Origin: Accumulibacter sp.
Lineage (GTDB): Bacteria > Pseudomonadota > Gammaproteobacteria > Burkholderiales > Rhodocyclaceae
NCBI GenBank assembly: GCA_024235695.1
Contig: JACKLX010000008.1
Span: forward strand, 62,001-126,000
Reading direction: 5' to 3'
DNA length: 64,000 nucleotides
Of this stretch, positions 39,027-48,209 are shown in pieces. The position numbers were made by a program, and so were the translations under genes. The notes beneath the pieces were generated by a model. It was given only the letters and a program-made list of their open reading frames with translations, made no database searches and had not been told where the DNA came from. Position 1 is the first letter of the stretch. Every line of letters begins with the position of its first letter.

Positions 39027-40823
39027 ATGCAGCTGCTCGAACAAGTTGCCATCTTCCTGCTCGCCGCCGTGCTGCTGGTACCGCTGTTCCAGCGCCTCAA
39101 GCTCGGCGCGGTGCTCGGCTATCTCGCCGCCGGCATGCTGATTGGCCCATGGGGGCTGGGCGTCGTCGGCGAACCGCAGTCGACCATGCATTTCGCCGAA
39201 TTCGGCGTCGTCCTGCTGCTCTTCCTGATCGGCCTGGAGCTCGAACCGGCGAGGCTGTGGGCGCTGCGCCACGCGGTCTTCGGACTCGGCGGCGCGCAGG
39301 TCGCGGTGACCGGTTTGCTGCTCTCGCTGGCTGGGCTGGCGGCCGGACTCGGCTGGCAGGCGGCATTGATCGCCGGCCTCGGTGGCGCGATGTCGTCGAC
39401 CGCACTGGTCATCTCATCGCTCTCCGAGCGCGGCCAGTTGATGGCGCGGCACGGCCGCGACGCTTTTGCCGTGCTGCTTTTTCAGGATCTTGCGGTCATT
39501 CCGCTATTGGCGCTGTTGCCGCTGCTGAGTTCGGCGGCGGCGCAGGGCGGTGTTCAGTGGCTGGCGGCGGCAAAGGGCGTTGCCGCCATCGTGGCGGTCA
39601 TCGCCGGCAGCCGACTGGTCGTGCGACCCGCCCTCAAGTTCATCGCGCGCCACAGCAGCCGCGAAGTGTTCACCGCGGCGGCGCTGTTGCTGGTTGTCGG
39701 CGCTTCGCTGGTGATGGAGAAAATCGGCCTGTCGATGTCGCTCGGCGCATTCCTCGCGGGTGTGCTGCTCGCCGACTCCGAGTTCCGCCACGAACTCGAG
39801 GCCGACATCGAGCCCTTCAAGGGCCTGCTGCTCGGGCTGTTCTTCATGGCCGTCGGGATGAGTGCCAACCTCGGTCTGCTCTGGCACTCGCCCTTGCTGG
39901 TGTTGGCCATCGGCGTGGCGTTGATGCTGGCGAAGTTCGCCATCCTTTACGCGATCGGCAAGCTGATGCGCGCGCCCGAGGGCAGCGCGCAGCGCCTCGC
40001 CGTATCGCTCGCGCAGGGCGGCGAATTCGCCTTCGTGCTGTTCTCGGCCGCCGCCGCGCTCGGCGTCCTCGAGCGGCAAACCACCGAACTGCTGGTGATG
40101 GCGGTGACCCTGTCGATGCTGCTCGCACCGTTCGCCTTCACCGCCCATGAACGTCTGCTCGCGCGCTGGCTGGAACGTACCACCGAAGCCGCCTACGACA
40201 CCATCGACGGCCCCGGCAATCCGGTCATCATCGCCGGCTACGGCCGCTTCGGCCAGATCGTCTCACGGACGCTGCGCATGTGCGGCGTCGCGTTCACTGC
40301 CCTCGAAGTCAACTATCAGCAGGTCGATTTCGTGCGCCGCTTTGGTAGCAAGGTCTACTTTGGCGATGCCTCGCGGCTTGAACTGCTGAACGCCGCCAAG
40401 GCCGCTGAAGCAAAGTTGTTCGTGCTGGCGATCGACGACGTCGAAGCCTCGGTCAGGACCGCGGCGCTGGTACGCAGGCATTTCCCCGACCTGCCGATCC
40501 TCGCCCGCGCGCGCAACCGCGTGCATCACTTCCGCCTGCGCGACCTCGGCGTCAAGATGGTCTACCGCGACACCTTCCTGTCGAGCCTGGAGGTCGCGCA
40601 ACAGGCGCTGCTCGGTCTCGGCTTTGACCCGTCGTCGGCGCAACGCGCGGTCGCGCTGTTCAGGCAGCATGACGAAGCGCTGCTCGACGTCCAGCACGCC
40701 GTTCACCACGACGAGGCGCAGCTGATCGAGAGCGCGCAGGAGGCCGCCGCGCAACTGCAGGACGTGTTCGAAGCCGACATAGCCCGTTTCGAACGTCCGC
40801 GTGGCGACGCCGGGGCCGGCTGA
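39027..40823 (+). CDS. Monovalent cation:proton antiporter-2 (KefB/KefC-like)
   Basis: 598 residues. N-terminal exchanger domain of about 12 membrane segments (to residue 380) with the CPA2 motif LIGLELEPARLW; then a cytoplasmic TrkA-N/RCK NAD-binding domain from about 395 (VIIAGYGRFGQIVSR) and a helical tail. This is the KefB/C architecture of potassium efflux systems that protect against electrophiles. The ancillary subunit KefF/KefG gene is not adjacent. The aldo/keto reductase upstream on the same strand, 178 bp away, could fit an electrophile-response context, which is inference. Confidence 0.9.
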   Translation: MQLLEQVAIFLLAAVLLVPLFQRLKLGAVLGYLAAGMLIGPWGLGVVGEPQSTMHFAEFGVVLLLFLIGLELEPARLWALRHAVFGLGGAQVAVTGLLLSLAGLAAGLGWQAALIAGLGGAMSSTALVISSLSERGQLMARHGRDAFAVLLFQDLAVIPLLALLPLLSSAAAQGGVQWLAAAKGVAAIVAVIAGSRLVVRPALKFIARHSSREVFTAAALLLVVGASLVMEKIGLSMSLGAFLAGVLLADSEFRHELEADIEPFKGLLLGLFFMAVGMSANLGLLWHSPLLVLAIGVALMLAKFAILYAIGKLMRAPEGSAQRLAVSLAQGGEFAFVLFSAAAALGVLERQTTELLVMAVTLSMLLAPFAFTAHERLLARWLERTTEAAYDTIDGPGNPVIIAGYGRFGQIVSRTLRMCGVAFTALEVNYQQVDFVRRFGSKVYFGDASRLELLNAAKAAEAKLFVLAIDDVEASVRTAALVRRHFPDLPILARARNRVHHFRLRDLGVKMVYRDTFLSSLEVAQQALLGLGFDPSSAQRAVALFRQHDEALLDVQHAVHHDEAQLIESAQEAAAQLQDVFEADIARFERPRGDAGAG

Positions 40824-41030
40824 AGGCACAACTCGCCCGGCGCATCGCCTGACCGTCGTTTCCCGGTGCATGCCATCGACTGCGCGCTGACAGTGCTGCC
40901 AGCGATGCCGCTTGCGGCAGGTCGACGGCCCCGCTCGCGCGCTGTCGTTGCAGCCCAGGCGGCGCGCCAACATACGACGCCAACGCTTGACTCCGTACCG
41001 TTCGGCGCGCTGACGCCAGGGGGCGTCGTT

Positions 41031-42416
41031 TCAGTCCGGCTTGATGTTCTGGTTCATGCGGAAGAAGTTGCCTGGGTCGTACTTCTTCTTCAGTTCCACC
41101 AGCCGGCCATACATGGCACCGTAGGCGAACTCGATGCGCTCACCCTCGTCCTGGGTGAGGAAGTTGATGTACGCGCCGCCGCTGGCAAAAGGCTGTGACC
41201 TGGCGAAGAATTCCCGCGCCCAGGCGATGCAGCGCCCGTCCTCGGCGGCGGTCTCCCAGCGCCCGTGCACGTTCATGACATAGTTGGCGTCGCGGCTCGA
41301 GTACGCCATCGCATCAGCCGCCACGCGCGCGGTCTGGCCGCCGATCGTACCGATGAAAATCTCGCAGAGCGGCGACGGCAGTCTGCCTGCATACTCGATG
41401 ATGGTGTCGATGGCGTCATCACTGAGCCGCACGAAGTTGTGCGACTTCCAGTAGTTGCGCGCACCGCGCGTCAGCAGGGGATCAAATGCCTGCTGCCATG
41501 CCGTGTACGGTTGCACGCCGACATGCTCGCCATACGCCTTGCCGAAGCTCCGCAGGGGCTCGATCAGCTTCTCGCCCGCCGTGGGGTCGCCGGCATAGCA
41601 CAAGGCGAGCGCAACGATTTCCTTGCCGTGGACCTGTTCGGGAAGGAAGGGCAGTGGGGGCGCCTTGCGCGTGACCATCCAGACGTTGAGCTCGTCCGGC
41701 ATCGTCTCGGTGAAACGCGCAAACTGCGTGAGCACGGCTTTCGCCTGGTCGAACGGGAATACGATGAGCCCGCTCAACACATCCGGCCCGACGGGATGGA
41801 GGTGGAACTCGAAGCTGGTAACGATACCGAAGTTGCCACCGCCACCACGCAGCCCCCAGAAAAGGTCCGCGTTTTCCAGTTCGCTGGCGTGCGCCAGGCC
41901 GCCGTCCGCCGTGACGACTTCCGCGGACAGCAGGTTGTCGACGGTCATGCCGTAGGTCCGGCTCAGCCAGCCGAAGCCGCCACCGAGCGTCAGGCCGGCG
42001 ACGCCCGTGGTCGAGTTGATGCCCAGAGGCGTCGCCAGACCGTGCGCCTGTGTTGCCGCGTCAAGGTCGGCGAGGACGCAGCCGGGCTCGACGGTCGCCC
42101 GGCGGGCCTTCGCGTCGACCTCCACTCTCTTCATCAGCGAGAGATCGATCATGAGGCCGTCGTCACACGCGGCATTGCCGGCGATATTGTGTCCGCCGCC
42201 GCGAACCGAGACGAGCAGCTCGTGCCGGCGGGCGAACCTGACGGCCTGGACGACATCATCGCGCGACGTACAGCGAACAATCGCTGCCGGCTTGCGATCG
42301 ACCATGGCGTTCCAGATTTGTCGCACTTCGTCGTAGTTTGCGTCGCCGGGAAGAACCACGTCCCCGCGGACATGACTCTTGAACTCGTCAAATGTCGCTC
42401 GCTGTAGCTGTTCCAT
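41031..42416 (-). CDS. FAD-linked oxidase, berberine-bridge-enzyme-like
   Basis: 461 residues. FAD-binding type 4 domain: VRGGGHNIAGNA has His76, the usual covalent 8alpha-histidyl FAD attachment; TGVAGLTLGGGFGWLSR is the second FAD loop. The additional Cys used for bicovalent FAD in many BBE-like enzymes is not seen, so mono-covalent linkage is likely. The C-terminal BBE domain ends in LKKKYDPGNFFRMNQNI. Such enzymes oxidise sugars or secondary metabolites. Monocistronic, minus strand. No signal peptide. Confidence 0.9.
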   Translation of the reverse strand: MEQLQRATFDEFKSHVRGDVVLPGDANYDEVRQIWNAMVDRKPAAIVRCTSRDDVVQAVRFARRHELLVSVRGGGHNIAGNAACDDGLMIDLSLMKRVEVDAKARRATVEPGCVLADLDAATQAHGLATPLGINSTTGVAGLTLGGGFGWLSRTYGMTVDNLLSAEVVTADGGLAHASELENADLFWGLRGGGGNFGIVTSFEFHLHPVGPDVLSGLIVFPFDQAKAVLTQFARFTETMPDELNVWMVTRKAPPLPFLPEQVHGKEIVALALCYAGDPTAGEKLIEPLRSFGKAYGEHVGVQPYTAWQQAFDPLLTRGARNYWKSHNFVRLSDDAIDTIIEYAGRLPSPLCEIFIGTIGGQTARVAADAMAYSSRDANYVMNVHGRWETAAEDGRCIAWAREFFARSQPFASGGAYINFLTQDEGERIEFAYGAMYGRLVELKKKYDPGNFFRMNQNIKPD

Positions 42417-42826
42417 TGCTCGCTCCTTTTCCTTTGTACTGGTGGGCCTCTACCGCCATCGGTCAGGGCCTCGGCATGGCGCGGAGCTTGCCACGCAAGA
42501 GAGTGGTTCCCGATGCCGCGGAGAGAGTGGCGACTTGCCGCGCGGTGGACGCGCGCCAATAGTTGATCCGACCGATGGGGCATACCTTGGTTCAGTTGCC
42601 GGGCCGCTTCCCCGACGGAGACACGCCGATGAGGCGTTGACCGCTTTCGCAGCCGTTGCGAAGTGCTGGCCGGCCGGTACCCTGCCACCAACGGCGGTCG
42701 CCGGGGGGGCGGTCAATACCGAGTCGGCGCAATGGCGTGTCAGCGTTGACCGTGTCCATGGCACCACAGCAGCGACCGGACGTCTCCTATAATGACGCGC
42801 GTAGGTGACACCGTGAGGGAAAACGC
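42417..42826. other. Divergent intergenic region
   Basis: 410 bp between the divergent FAD oxidase and MpaB-like genes. TATAAT at 42788-42793, 33 bp before the MpaB-like start, is a good -10 but the -35 is poor. No reading frame with gene-like features is seen on either strand; no RNA or mobile element recognised. Confidence 0.4.
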
Positions 42827-43729
42827 ATGGCGCCAGACCAGGAACCCGATCCCCGACGAGACTGCCAGACAATCGCGCGTCATCTGGCGACCGTCGCCTT
42901 TCCCTGGGACACCACGCGGGCGCTTGAACTCGCCCTGTTCCGCACCTTCGCGGCGGCACGCATTGCTGGCTTGCTGCACGCCAGCGGGGAATTCGAGAGG
43001 CGTCCCCAGAAACGCTACGACGACACCGATCTGCTGGTCAGCGAAATCATCGAGCATGGCTGCGACAGCCCGCGCGGCTCGCGCGCCATTGCGCGCATCA
43101 ACGCCCTGCACGGACGTTTCCGCATCGCCAACGATGATTTTCTGTACGTCCTGTCAAGCTTCGTTTTCGAGCCGATCCGCTGGAATGCACGTTTTGGCTG
43201 GCGACGCATGACGGCAACCGAAATCTTCGCCTGGTTCTGGTTTTGGCGCCAGGTCGGCGAACGCATGTCGATCCGCGACATCCCCGAGGACTATGCGGAA
43301 TTCGAACGCTACAGCCGGCAATACGAAACCGACAATTTTCGCTGTACCGCCGCCAGCCAGCGCGTCGCCCTGGCGACCCGTGATCTCTTCGCTGCCTGGT
43401 TTCCGGCGCTGCTGCGGCCGTTGGTCCGCAGCAGCATTCACGCCCTGCTCGATCCGCCACTGCTCGCCGCGTTCGCTTTGCGTCCGGCGCCGCGCTGGCT
43501 GGCATGGCTCGCGGAAAGTGCGCTGCGGGCACGCGCACGGGCGCTGCGCTGGCTGCCAAAGCGCCGGCAAGCGAAGCTGCGCACGCAAGTCCCACGACCC
43601 GACTATCCCGCTGGCTACCAAATCGAATCGCTGGGGCCGCCGCCCGCCGGTCCGGCGGACGGGGTGGCGGCGCTGCGCTGCCCGTTTTCCGGCCAGCACA
43701 GCGCCGCGAGCCGTGCCACGGAGAGATAA
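42827..43729 (+). CDS. MpaB/DUF2236-family oxygenase-like protein
   Basis: 300 residues, mainly helical. The stretch INALHGRFRIANDDFLYVL, then SSFVFEPIRWNARFGWR, then REVG-like WRQVGERMSIRDIP matches the MpaB/Lcp (DUF2236-related) family; the His of LHGRF and neighbouring Arg/Asp residues are the conserved heme-region residues. Members include mycophenolic-acid MpaB and the heme b latex-clearing protein. No signal peptide, so it is cytoplasmic or membrane-associated. A proline/arginine-rich C-terminus of about 60 residues is extra. An ABM protein follows 66 bp downstream. Substrate unknown. Confidence 0.78.
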   Translation: MAPDQEPDPRRDCQTIARHLATVAFPWDTTRALELALFRTFAAARIAGLLHASGEFERRPQKRYDDTDLLVSEIIEHGCDSPRGSRAIARINALHGRFRIANDDFLYVLSSFVFEPIRWNARFGWRRMTATEIFAWFWFWRQVGERMSIRDIPEDYAEFERYSRQYETDNFRCTAASQRVALATRDLFAAWFPALLRPLVRSSIHALLDPPLLAAFALRPAPRWLAWLAESALRARARALRWLPKRRQAKLRTQVPRPDYPAGYQIESLGPPPAGPADGVAALRCPFSGQHSAASRATER

Positions 43730-43795
43730 TCGACCTGCGGCGTAGCCATCGGACGGCGCACCCGCGACGAATGCTAGAACAAGGAGGCAGAGCGA

Positions 43796-44086
43796 ATGAC
43801 GATCAGGATCATGGCCCGGCTGACAGCCCGGGCGGGCAGCGAAACGGCGTTGGCAACGATCTTGCGCGAACTTTGCGGCCCGAGTCGTCAGGAAGGCGGC
43901 TGCCTGGGCTACGAAGTTTTCCACAATCAGGACGATGCACGCGAGTTCGTGACGGTCGAGCAATGGACCGACCAGGCGGCCGCCGACGCGCACCTGGCGA
44001 CGCCGCATGTCGCCGAGGCAGTCAGGCTGGCCAGCGCGCTGCTGGCGCAGCCGCCCCTGATCCACCGCTTTCGGCAGCTCGCCTGA
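43796..44086 (+). CDS. Antibiotic biosynthesis monooxygenase (ABM) domain protein
   Basis: 96 residues, single dimeric alpha/beta barrel domain. TIRIMARLTARAGSE, then GCLGYEVFHNQDDAREFVTVEQW with HLATPHV following, is the ABM/YgiN-like pattern. Such proteins are quinol or small aromatic monooxygenases without cofactor, or have unknown roles. A strong AAGGAGG ribosome binding site precedes ATG 43796. It is likely cotranscribed with the MpaB-like gene. Confidence 0.9.
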   Translation: MTIRIMARLTARAGSETALATILRELCGPSRQEGGCLGYEVFHNQDDAREFVTVEQWTDQAAADAHLATPHVAEAVRLASALLAQPPLIHRFRQLA

Positions 44087-44514
44087 TGGCGACGGTGGTT
44101 TCCGCCGGGTTCGGCCGAGCGTTGGCAGGATCAGCGATGCGATGACGTTGATCGCAATGGTGAGCACGGTGGCGACACACAGCAGGACTTGCGCATTGCG
44201 TCGGGCGCTGCGGCAGCGGCAGCCCGGACGGACGCAAAGCAGAAAGTAGCCGGCGGCCAGTGATGTTCTCGGGCTTCACTGGAATGCACTGCGGTGACAC
44301 TTCCTTCGCCCCGTCGGGTGTTTGATGCGGATGCCGCTGCCGTTGCAGGGCAGCAGCAGAGCTTCGCGATCGTTTCGGCAGGGTGCAAGAGCCTGCGCCG
44401 ACGGACGCGGCGACGCTTGCACTTCGACTGCCGTTGTCGTGGACAGACCCAGGGCATTGCCTGAGCAAAGCCGATTGCGGCTGCGGGCCGGCGCTCGCTT
44501 GCCGTGCGGCCCGC
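44087..44514. other. Intergenic region with possible relic of a small membrane protein (minus strand)
   Basis: On the minus strand an open frame, without a start codon, runs from the stop at 44276-44278 towards 44090 and encodes two hydrophobic stretches: SLAAGYFLLCVRPGC and VLLCVATVLTIAINVIASLI. The spacing of helix, Arg-Pro-Cys and second helix recalls the C-terminal half of MerT-like mercuric transport proteins. No N-terminal half or proper stop was found, so if real it is a decayed fragment. The remainder holds nothing recognisable. Confidence 0.25.
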
Positions 44515-46005
44515 TCAGCGCGGGTGTAGCCAGCCTGGCAGGAAGCTGTAGGGATCGGCGTCGACCGTCGTGTCGTAGGAAATGCCGTGGCGCTGCAGCC
44601 GCTCGGCGAGTTGGCCGTCCTTGCAGGCGTCGAACAGTTCGGTACAGCCGCCGACGAAGTCGCCGCCGATGAAGATCTGCGGGAAGGTGTTGGAGCCGGT
44701 ATGCGCCCGCAGCGCCTGGCGCAGCTTGCCGCCGCGGTTGTCCTGCTGGTAGGCGACCGAATCGAGATCCACCGAACGGTAGGGGATGCCGTATTTCGCC
44801 AGCACCTTGCGCACCGACCAGCAGAACTCGCACCACTCCAGCGCGAACATCACCACCGGGTGCTCGGCGTCGGTCACCAGGGCGGCGACTTCCGCTGCCG
44901 CAGCCTCGTCCAGCAGCGGCGCTTCCGCCTCGCTGGCGGGCGCCGTGGCCGGTGCGCTGAGGTCGAAGCGGTAGCCTTCGGTCGAACGCGAGATCTCCTG
45001 CTCTTCCGCGGTCATGTCCACTGCCACGTCGTCGAACAAGGGCGTGCTCAGGTAGCGCTCGCCGGTATCCGGCAGCATGCAGAGGATGTTCGCTCCCGCT
45101 GGCGCCGTCGCGGCGACCTGCAGTGCGCCGGCGAAGGTGGCACCGGACGATATGCCGACGAAGATACCTTCCCTGCTCGCCAGGTCGCGTGCGCATTGCA
45201 GGGCGTGCTTGCCGTCGATCGCCAGGAAGTCGTCGATGCGTTGGCCTTCGATCACTTCGTCGGCGAGTTGCGGCACGAAATCCGGCGACCAGCCCTGCAT
45301 CAGGTGCGGACGGAACAGCGGGTGACTCTCGGCGACAGAGCCGTCCGCATTGCGCACCTGCGGAATGCCGCTGGCGATGATCGCCGAGTTGTCCGGCTCG
45401 CAGACGACGATGCGCGTGTCCGGGCGGCGTTGACGCAAGACGCGCGAGACGCCGTTCAGCGTGCCGGCGGTGCCGAAGCCGGTGACCCAGTAGTCGAGCT
45501 TGACATCGTCGAAGGCGTCCAGAATCTCGACCGCGGTGGTGCGCGCGTGGGTTTCGGCATTGGCCGGATTCTCGAACTGGCGCGATTGCCACCAGCCGTG
45601 CGCGCGGGCCAGCTCCGCCGCCTTGGCGACCATCCCCGAGCCCTTCAGCGAGGCCGGTGTCAGCACTACTCGGGCACCCAGGAAGCGCATCAGCTTGCGG
45701 CGCTCGACGCTGAAGTTCTCGGCCATGGTGACCACCAGCGGATAGCCTTTCTGCGCGCAGACCATCGCCAGTCCAATGCCGGTGTTGCCGCTGGTCGCTT
45801 CGACGACGGTCTGGCCCGGCTTCAGTTCGCCGCGCCGCTCGGCATCTTCGATGACTCCCAGCGCCAGGCGGTCCTTGACCGAGCCCATCGGGTTGAAGGC
45901 CTCGATCTTGACGTACAGATTGACGTGCTTCGGGGCCAGGTTGTTGACGCGCACCACCGGCGTGTTGCCGATGGTGGCGAGGATGCTGTCGAAACGCTTG
46001 CTCAT
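44515..46005 (-). CDS. Cysteine synthase-like PLP enzyme fused to a glutaredoxin domain
   Basis: 496 residues. Residues 1-320 are a cysteine synthase/CBS family PLP enzyme: K44 in NPMGSVKDR is the PLP lysine, TSGNTGIG binds substrate, GFGTAGTLNGVSR is the variant GTGGT phosphate loop, and SSGATF follows. A linker of about 60 residues leads to a C-terminal glutaredoxin domain (about 380-480) with active site WCEFCWS (Cys392, Cys395) and the TFPQIFIGG...GG.TE motif. It probably makes cysteine or a related thiol and couples it to glutathione-dependent thiol exchange. AAGGAG precedes ATG 46005. Confidence 0.88.
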   Translation of the reverse strand: MSKRFDSILATIGNTPVVRVNNLAPKHVNLYVKIEAFNPMGSVKDRLALGVIEDAERRGELKPGQTVVEATSGNTGIGLAMVCAQKGYPLVVTMAENFSVERRKLMRFLGARVVLTPASLKGSGMVAKAAELARAHGWWQSRQFENPANAETHARTTAVEILDAFDDVKLDYWVTGFGTAGTLNGVSRVLRQRRPDTRIVVCEPDNSAIIASGIPQVRNADGSVAESHPLFRPHLMQGWSPDFVPQLADEVIEGQRIDDFLAIDGKHALQCARDLASREGIFVGISSGATFAGALQVAATAPAGANILCMLPDTGERYLSTPLFDDVAVDMTAEEQEISRSTEGYRFDLSAPATAPASEAEAPLLDEAAAAEVAALVTDAEHPVVMFALEWCEFCWSVRKVLAKYGIPYRSVDLDSVAYQQDNRGGKLRQALRAHTGSNTFPQIFIGGDFVGGCTELFDACKDGQLAERLQRHGISYDTTVDADPYSFLPGWLHPR

Positions 46006-46052
46006 GGTGTGTCTCCTTGCGGCTCAGCCGCTTGTGAGTACGGGTAACGATC

Positions 46053-46081
46053 ATGATGGAAAAGCAGCGCTTGCTGGTCAA
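46053..46081 (-). promoter_or_regulatory. Predicted sigma-70 promoter for the cysteine synthase-glutaredoxin gene
   Basis: On the minus strand TTGACC (complement of 46076-46081, five of six) and CATCAT (complement of 46053-46058, four of six) are separated by 17 bp, about 50 bp upstream of the start codon. Confidence 0.45.
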
Positions 46082-46220
46082 ACAAGTGGATGCAAGGCGG
46101 TGATTTTCCCTCAAGATGGGTGACCAGCAATCGATCAAAGCGGGTGGGCACAGCCGCGTCCACAGGATCAAGCTGAAGCTGCCGGCGCAGGCCTCGATGC
46201 GTCGGTCGCCACCGGTCTCC

Positions 46221-46811
46221 TCATCGCGGCTCCTTCCTGCGCAGGACCTCGTTGCGAATTTCCTGATAATGCTCGCGGGTTTCGGCCTGGATCAGGGAGA
46301 TGCCGAGCCCTGGCGGCAGGATGGTATCGGGCACCGCCTCGGCCTGATAGACCACCCTGGTGCCGTTACCCGAGGCTTCCAGCCGCGTGCTGCCGCGATA
46401 CTGTTTCATGTTGCCGCTGAGCATGCGCGACTCGAAGCCGTCGATGGGCATCAGGGTGATTTCCCGCTCCGACTGAAACTCGATCGTCAGCGGGCCGAAA
46501 CTGGTCGTTCCCGTCTGCGCTACCCGGACCGTGTTTCCCTGTCTGGACAGCACCTTGCTCGTCGCAATATTGGTAAGGAAGCGGGGCAGGTTGTCGAAGT
46601 CGGTCAATACATCCCAGACCTTTTGTTGCGATGCCGGTATGACGAGTTCGGCTTGCACGCTGACGACCCTGCCGTGAACCTCGACGCGAACGACGACGTC
46701 AGCACCATCCTCGGCGCGCGCTTCCAGTCGCGGAACCAGCAGCAGCGAGACGAGAAAAAGCGCTCGCAAGAGAAGCTGGCGCACGCCAGGAATGTTCCCG
46801 TCTGATGCCAT
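46221..46811 (-). CDS. Secreted START/SRPBCC (polyketide cyclase-like) protein
   Basis: 196 residues. N-terminal signal (LLLRALFLVSLLLVPRLEARAE, shortened here as a hydrophobic run followed by ARAED) targets it to the periplasm. The mature part is a SRPBCC domain: VIPASQQKVWDVLTDFDNLPRF is the typical cyclase/dehydrase start, and ASGNGTRVVYQAEAVP continues it. It probably binds a hydrophobic ligand; no enzymatic residues can be named. The start could also be a Met a few codons in, but the signal begins near it. Lies 61 bp downstream of the GAF protein gene on the same strand. Confidence 0.82.
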   Translation of the reverse strand: MASDGNIPGVRQLLLRALFLVSLLLVPRLEARAEDGADVVVRVEVHGRVVSVQAELVIPASQQKVWDVLTDFDNLPRFLTNIATSKVLSRQGNTVRVAQTGTTSFGPLTIEFQSEREITLMPIDGFESRMLSGNMKQYRGSTRLEASGNGTRVVYQAEAVPDTILPPGLGISLIQAETREHYQEIRNEVLRRKEPR

Positions 46812-46871
46812 GGTGCTGAACGCGGGTCTCGGAATGGCTCTGTCGCCGGCAAACGCAGACCGCTGCTGCGT

Positions 46872-48209
46872 TCAGCTGGCGATCAATTGCAGCGGCCGCT
46901 CGACGCTCAGCGCGAAGCGGCCGCGGCCGGTCTTGACCAGCGTGACGCCGGCGCGGCGTTCGTCGAGCCGCCTTTGCAGCAGGACCAGACGCGCCTCGAG
47001 ATTGTCGCTGACCCCCGGCAGACGGATGCGCGGATCGATACGCAGCTCCTTGTTGCTGAAGCTGGTGCGTCCGCGCTCGGCATGGTCTTGGACAAGCGCC
47101 CAGAGAATCGCTCCGGCGACGCCCTTGATCAGGTAGTCGTCGTCGAGGAAGACGCTGTCGCTGCCGGAAAAATGCCGTACGGCAAGCGGCTTGCCGGTCG
47201 GCGGGGATGGCCCCGGCTCATTGGCCGCTGGTTCTTCCGCCGCGTCTGCCACCTGCTGGTGATGCGCGATGGCCATGCCGAGCTGCGCGGCGAAGGCGAC
47301 CAGAGCGTCCTCGTCGTCGTAGCCGAAATGCAGGTCGGCGGTGCTTTCGACGTAGATGACGCCGACCAGGCGGTCGAACGCAGTGATCGGCACGGCCAAC
47401 TGGCTGGCGGCTTCCGGCAGGCCGGGCAGCGGAATGGCCGTCTCGAGAGCTGCTGAGAGGCCGCTGGCAGCCGCATTTTCGCGGATTGCGCGCCCGTAGG
47501 CGTATTCCGATGTCGTGTAGCCGATGCGAATCGGCGTCCGTTCGCGAGCGCAGACGCCGATCACTCCCGCGCCCACCGGGATCTCCGAACCGACGCCCGA
47601 TGCCGGATAGCCGCGGCTGGCCAGCGTGTACAGCCGTTGTCCGGCGTCGTCGTACATCAGCAGCATCAGGTGATGGATGGCGAATTCCGAGCCCAGGCAG
47701 TCGACAGCGGTGTTCAGCAGGTTCTCGAAGTGATCGCAGGCGGCCAAGCGGTCGCTGCAGCGGCGCAGTGCGGTAAGGTAATTCACCGACGGTGGGGGAA
47801 GTGCCAGGGTCGGCCCCGGCAGTTGCTCGATGTCCAGGATGCGATAGACGTCGGAGCCGAGCAGCTTGAACACCCCGCTCATGCCGGTGTGCGAGGCGAT
47901 GCCGGCGAGCTTGGCCTTCATCTGTTCGAACAGAGGGCCGGCTGTTTCGGTGCGCAGATAGCGCAGGCTGAGGCGGTACTGGCCTGCGGTGAGGTGGCTG
48001 GTGAGCAGCAGACGGACGGTTGGGTTGACCAACACGTTCTGTCTTGTCTTGTTGAAGAACTGGTACGACAGCGCGACGTGCTCGAGGTCGACGAACTGGA
48101 CCTGCGACAGATACGCCATGTTCGGGACACCGTCGGCGTCGCAAGTGGCGATCAGGCCGGGGATGACGCCGTCCAGGCACTCGCGGATGGTGTCGATGCG
48201 CACGCTCAC
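46872..48209 (-). CDS. Flavin split-barrel (PNPOx-like) - GAF - possible winged-helix fusion protein
   Basis: 445 residues from GTG 48209. Residues 1-130 are a pyridoxamine-phosphate-oxidase-like split barrel (GLIATCDADGVPNMAYLSQ; then FFNKTRQNVLVNP), which usually binds FMN or heme. Residues of about 155-310 form a GAF domain (FAIHHLMLLMYDD; IPVGAGVIGVCARERTPIR; VGVIYVESTAD). The last 90 residues look like a winged-helix-like output (LIKGVAGAILWALV; FSNKELRIDP). Probably a cytoplasmic sensor or regulator. It overlaps the upstream split-barrel gene by 4 bp (GTGA). The ligand and output are unknown. Confidence 0.8.
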   Translation of the reverse strand: MSVRIDTIRECLDGVIPGLIATCDADGVPNMAYLSQVQFVDLEHVALSYQFFNKTRQNVLVNPTVRLLLTSHLTAGQYRLSLRYLRTETAGPLFEQMKAKLAGIASHTGMSGVFKLLGSDVYRILDIEQLPGPTLALPPPSVNYLTALRRCSDRLAACDHFENLLNTAVDCLGSEFAIHHLMLLMYDDAGQRLYTLASRGYPASGVGSEIPVGAGVIGVCARERTPIRIGYTTSEYAYGRAIRENAAASGLSAALETAIPLPGLPEAASQLAVPITAFDRLVGVIYVESTADLHFGYDDEDALVAFAAQLGMAIAHHQQVADAAEEPAANEPGPSPPTGKPLAVRHFSGSDSVFLDDDYLIKGVAGAILWALVQDHAERGRTSFSNKELRIDPRIRLPGVSDNLEARLVLLQRRLDERRAGVTLVKTGRGRFALSVERPLQLIAS

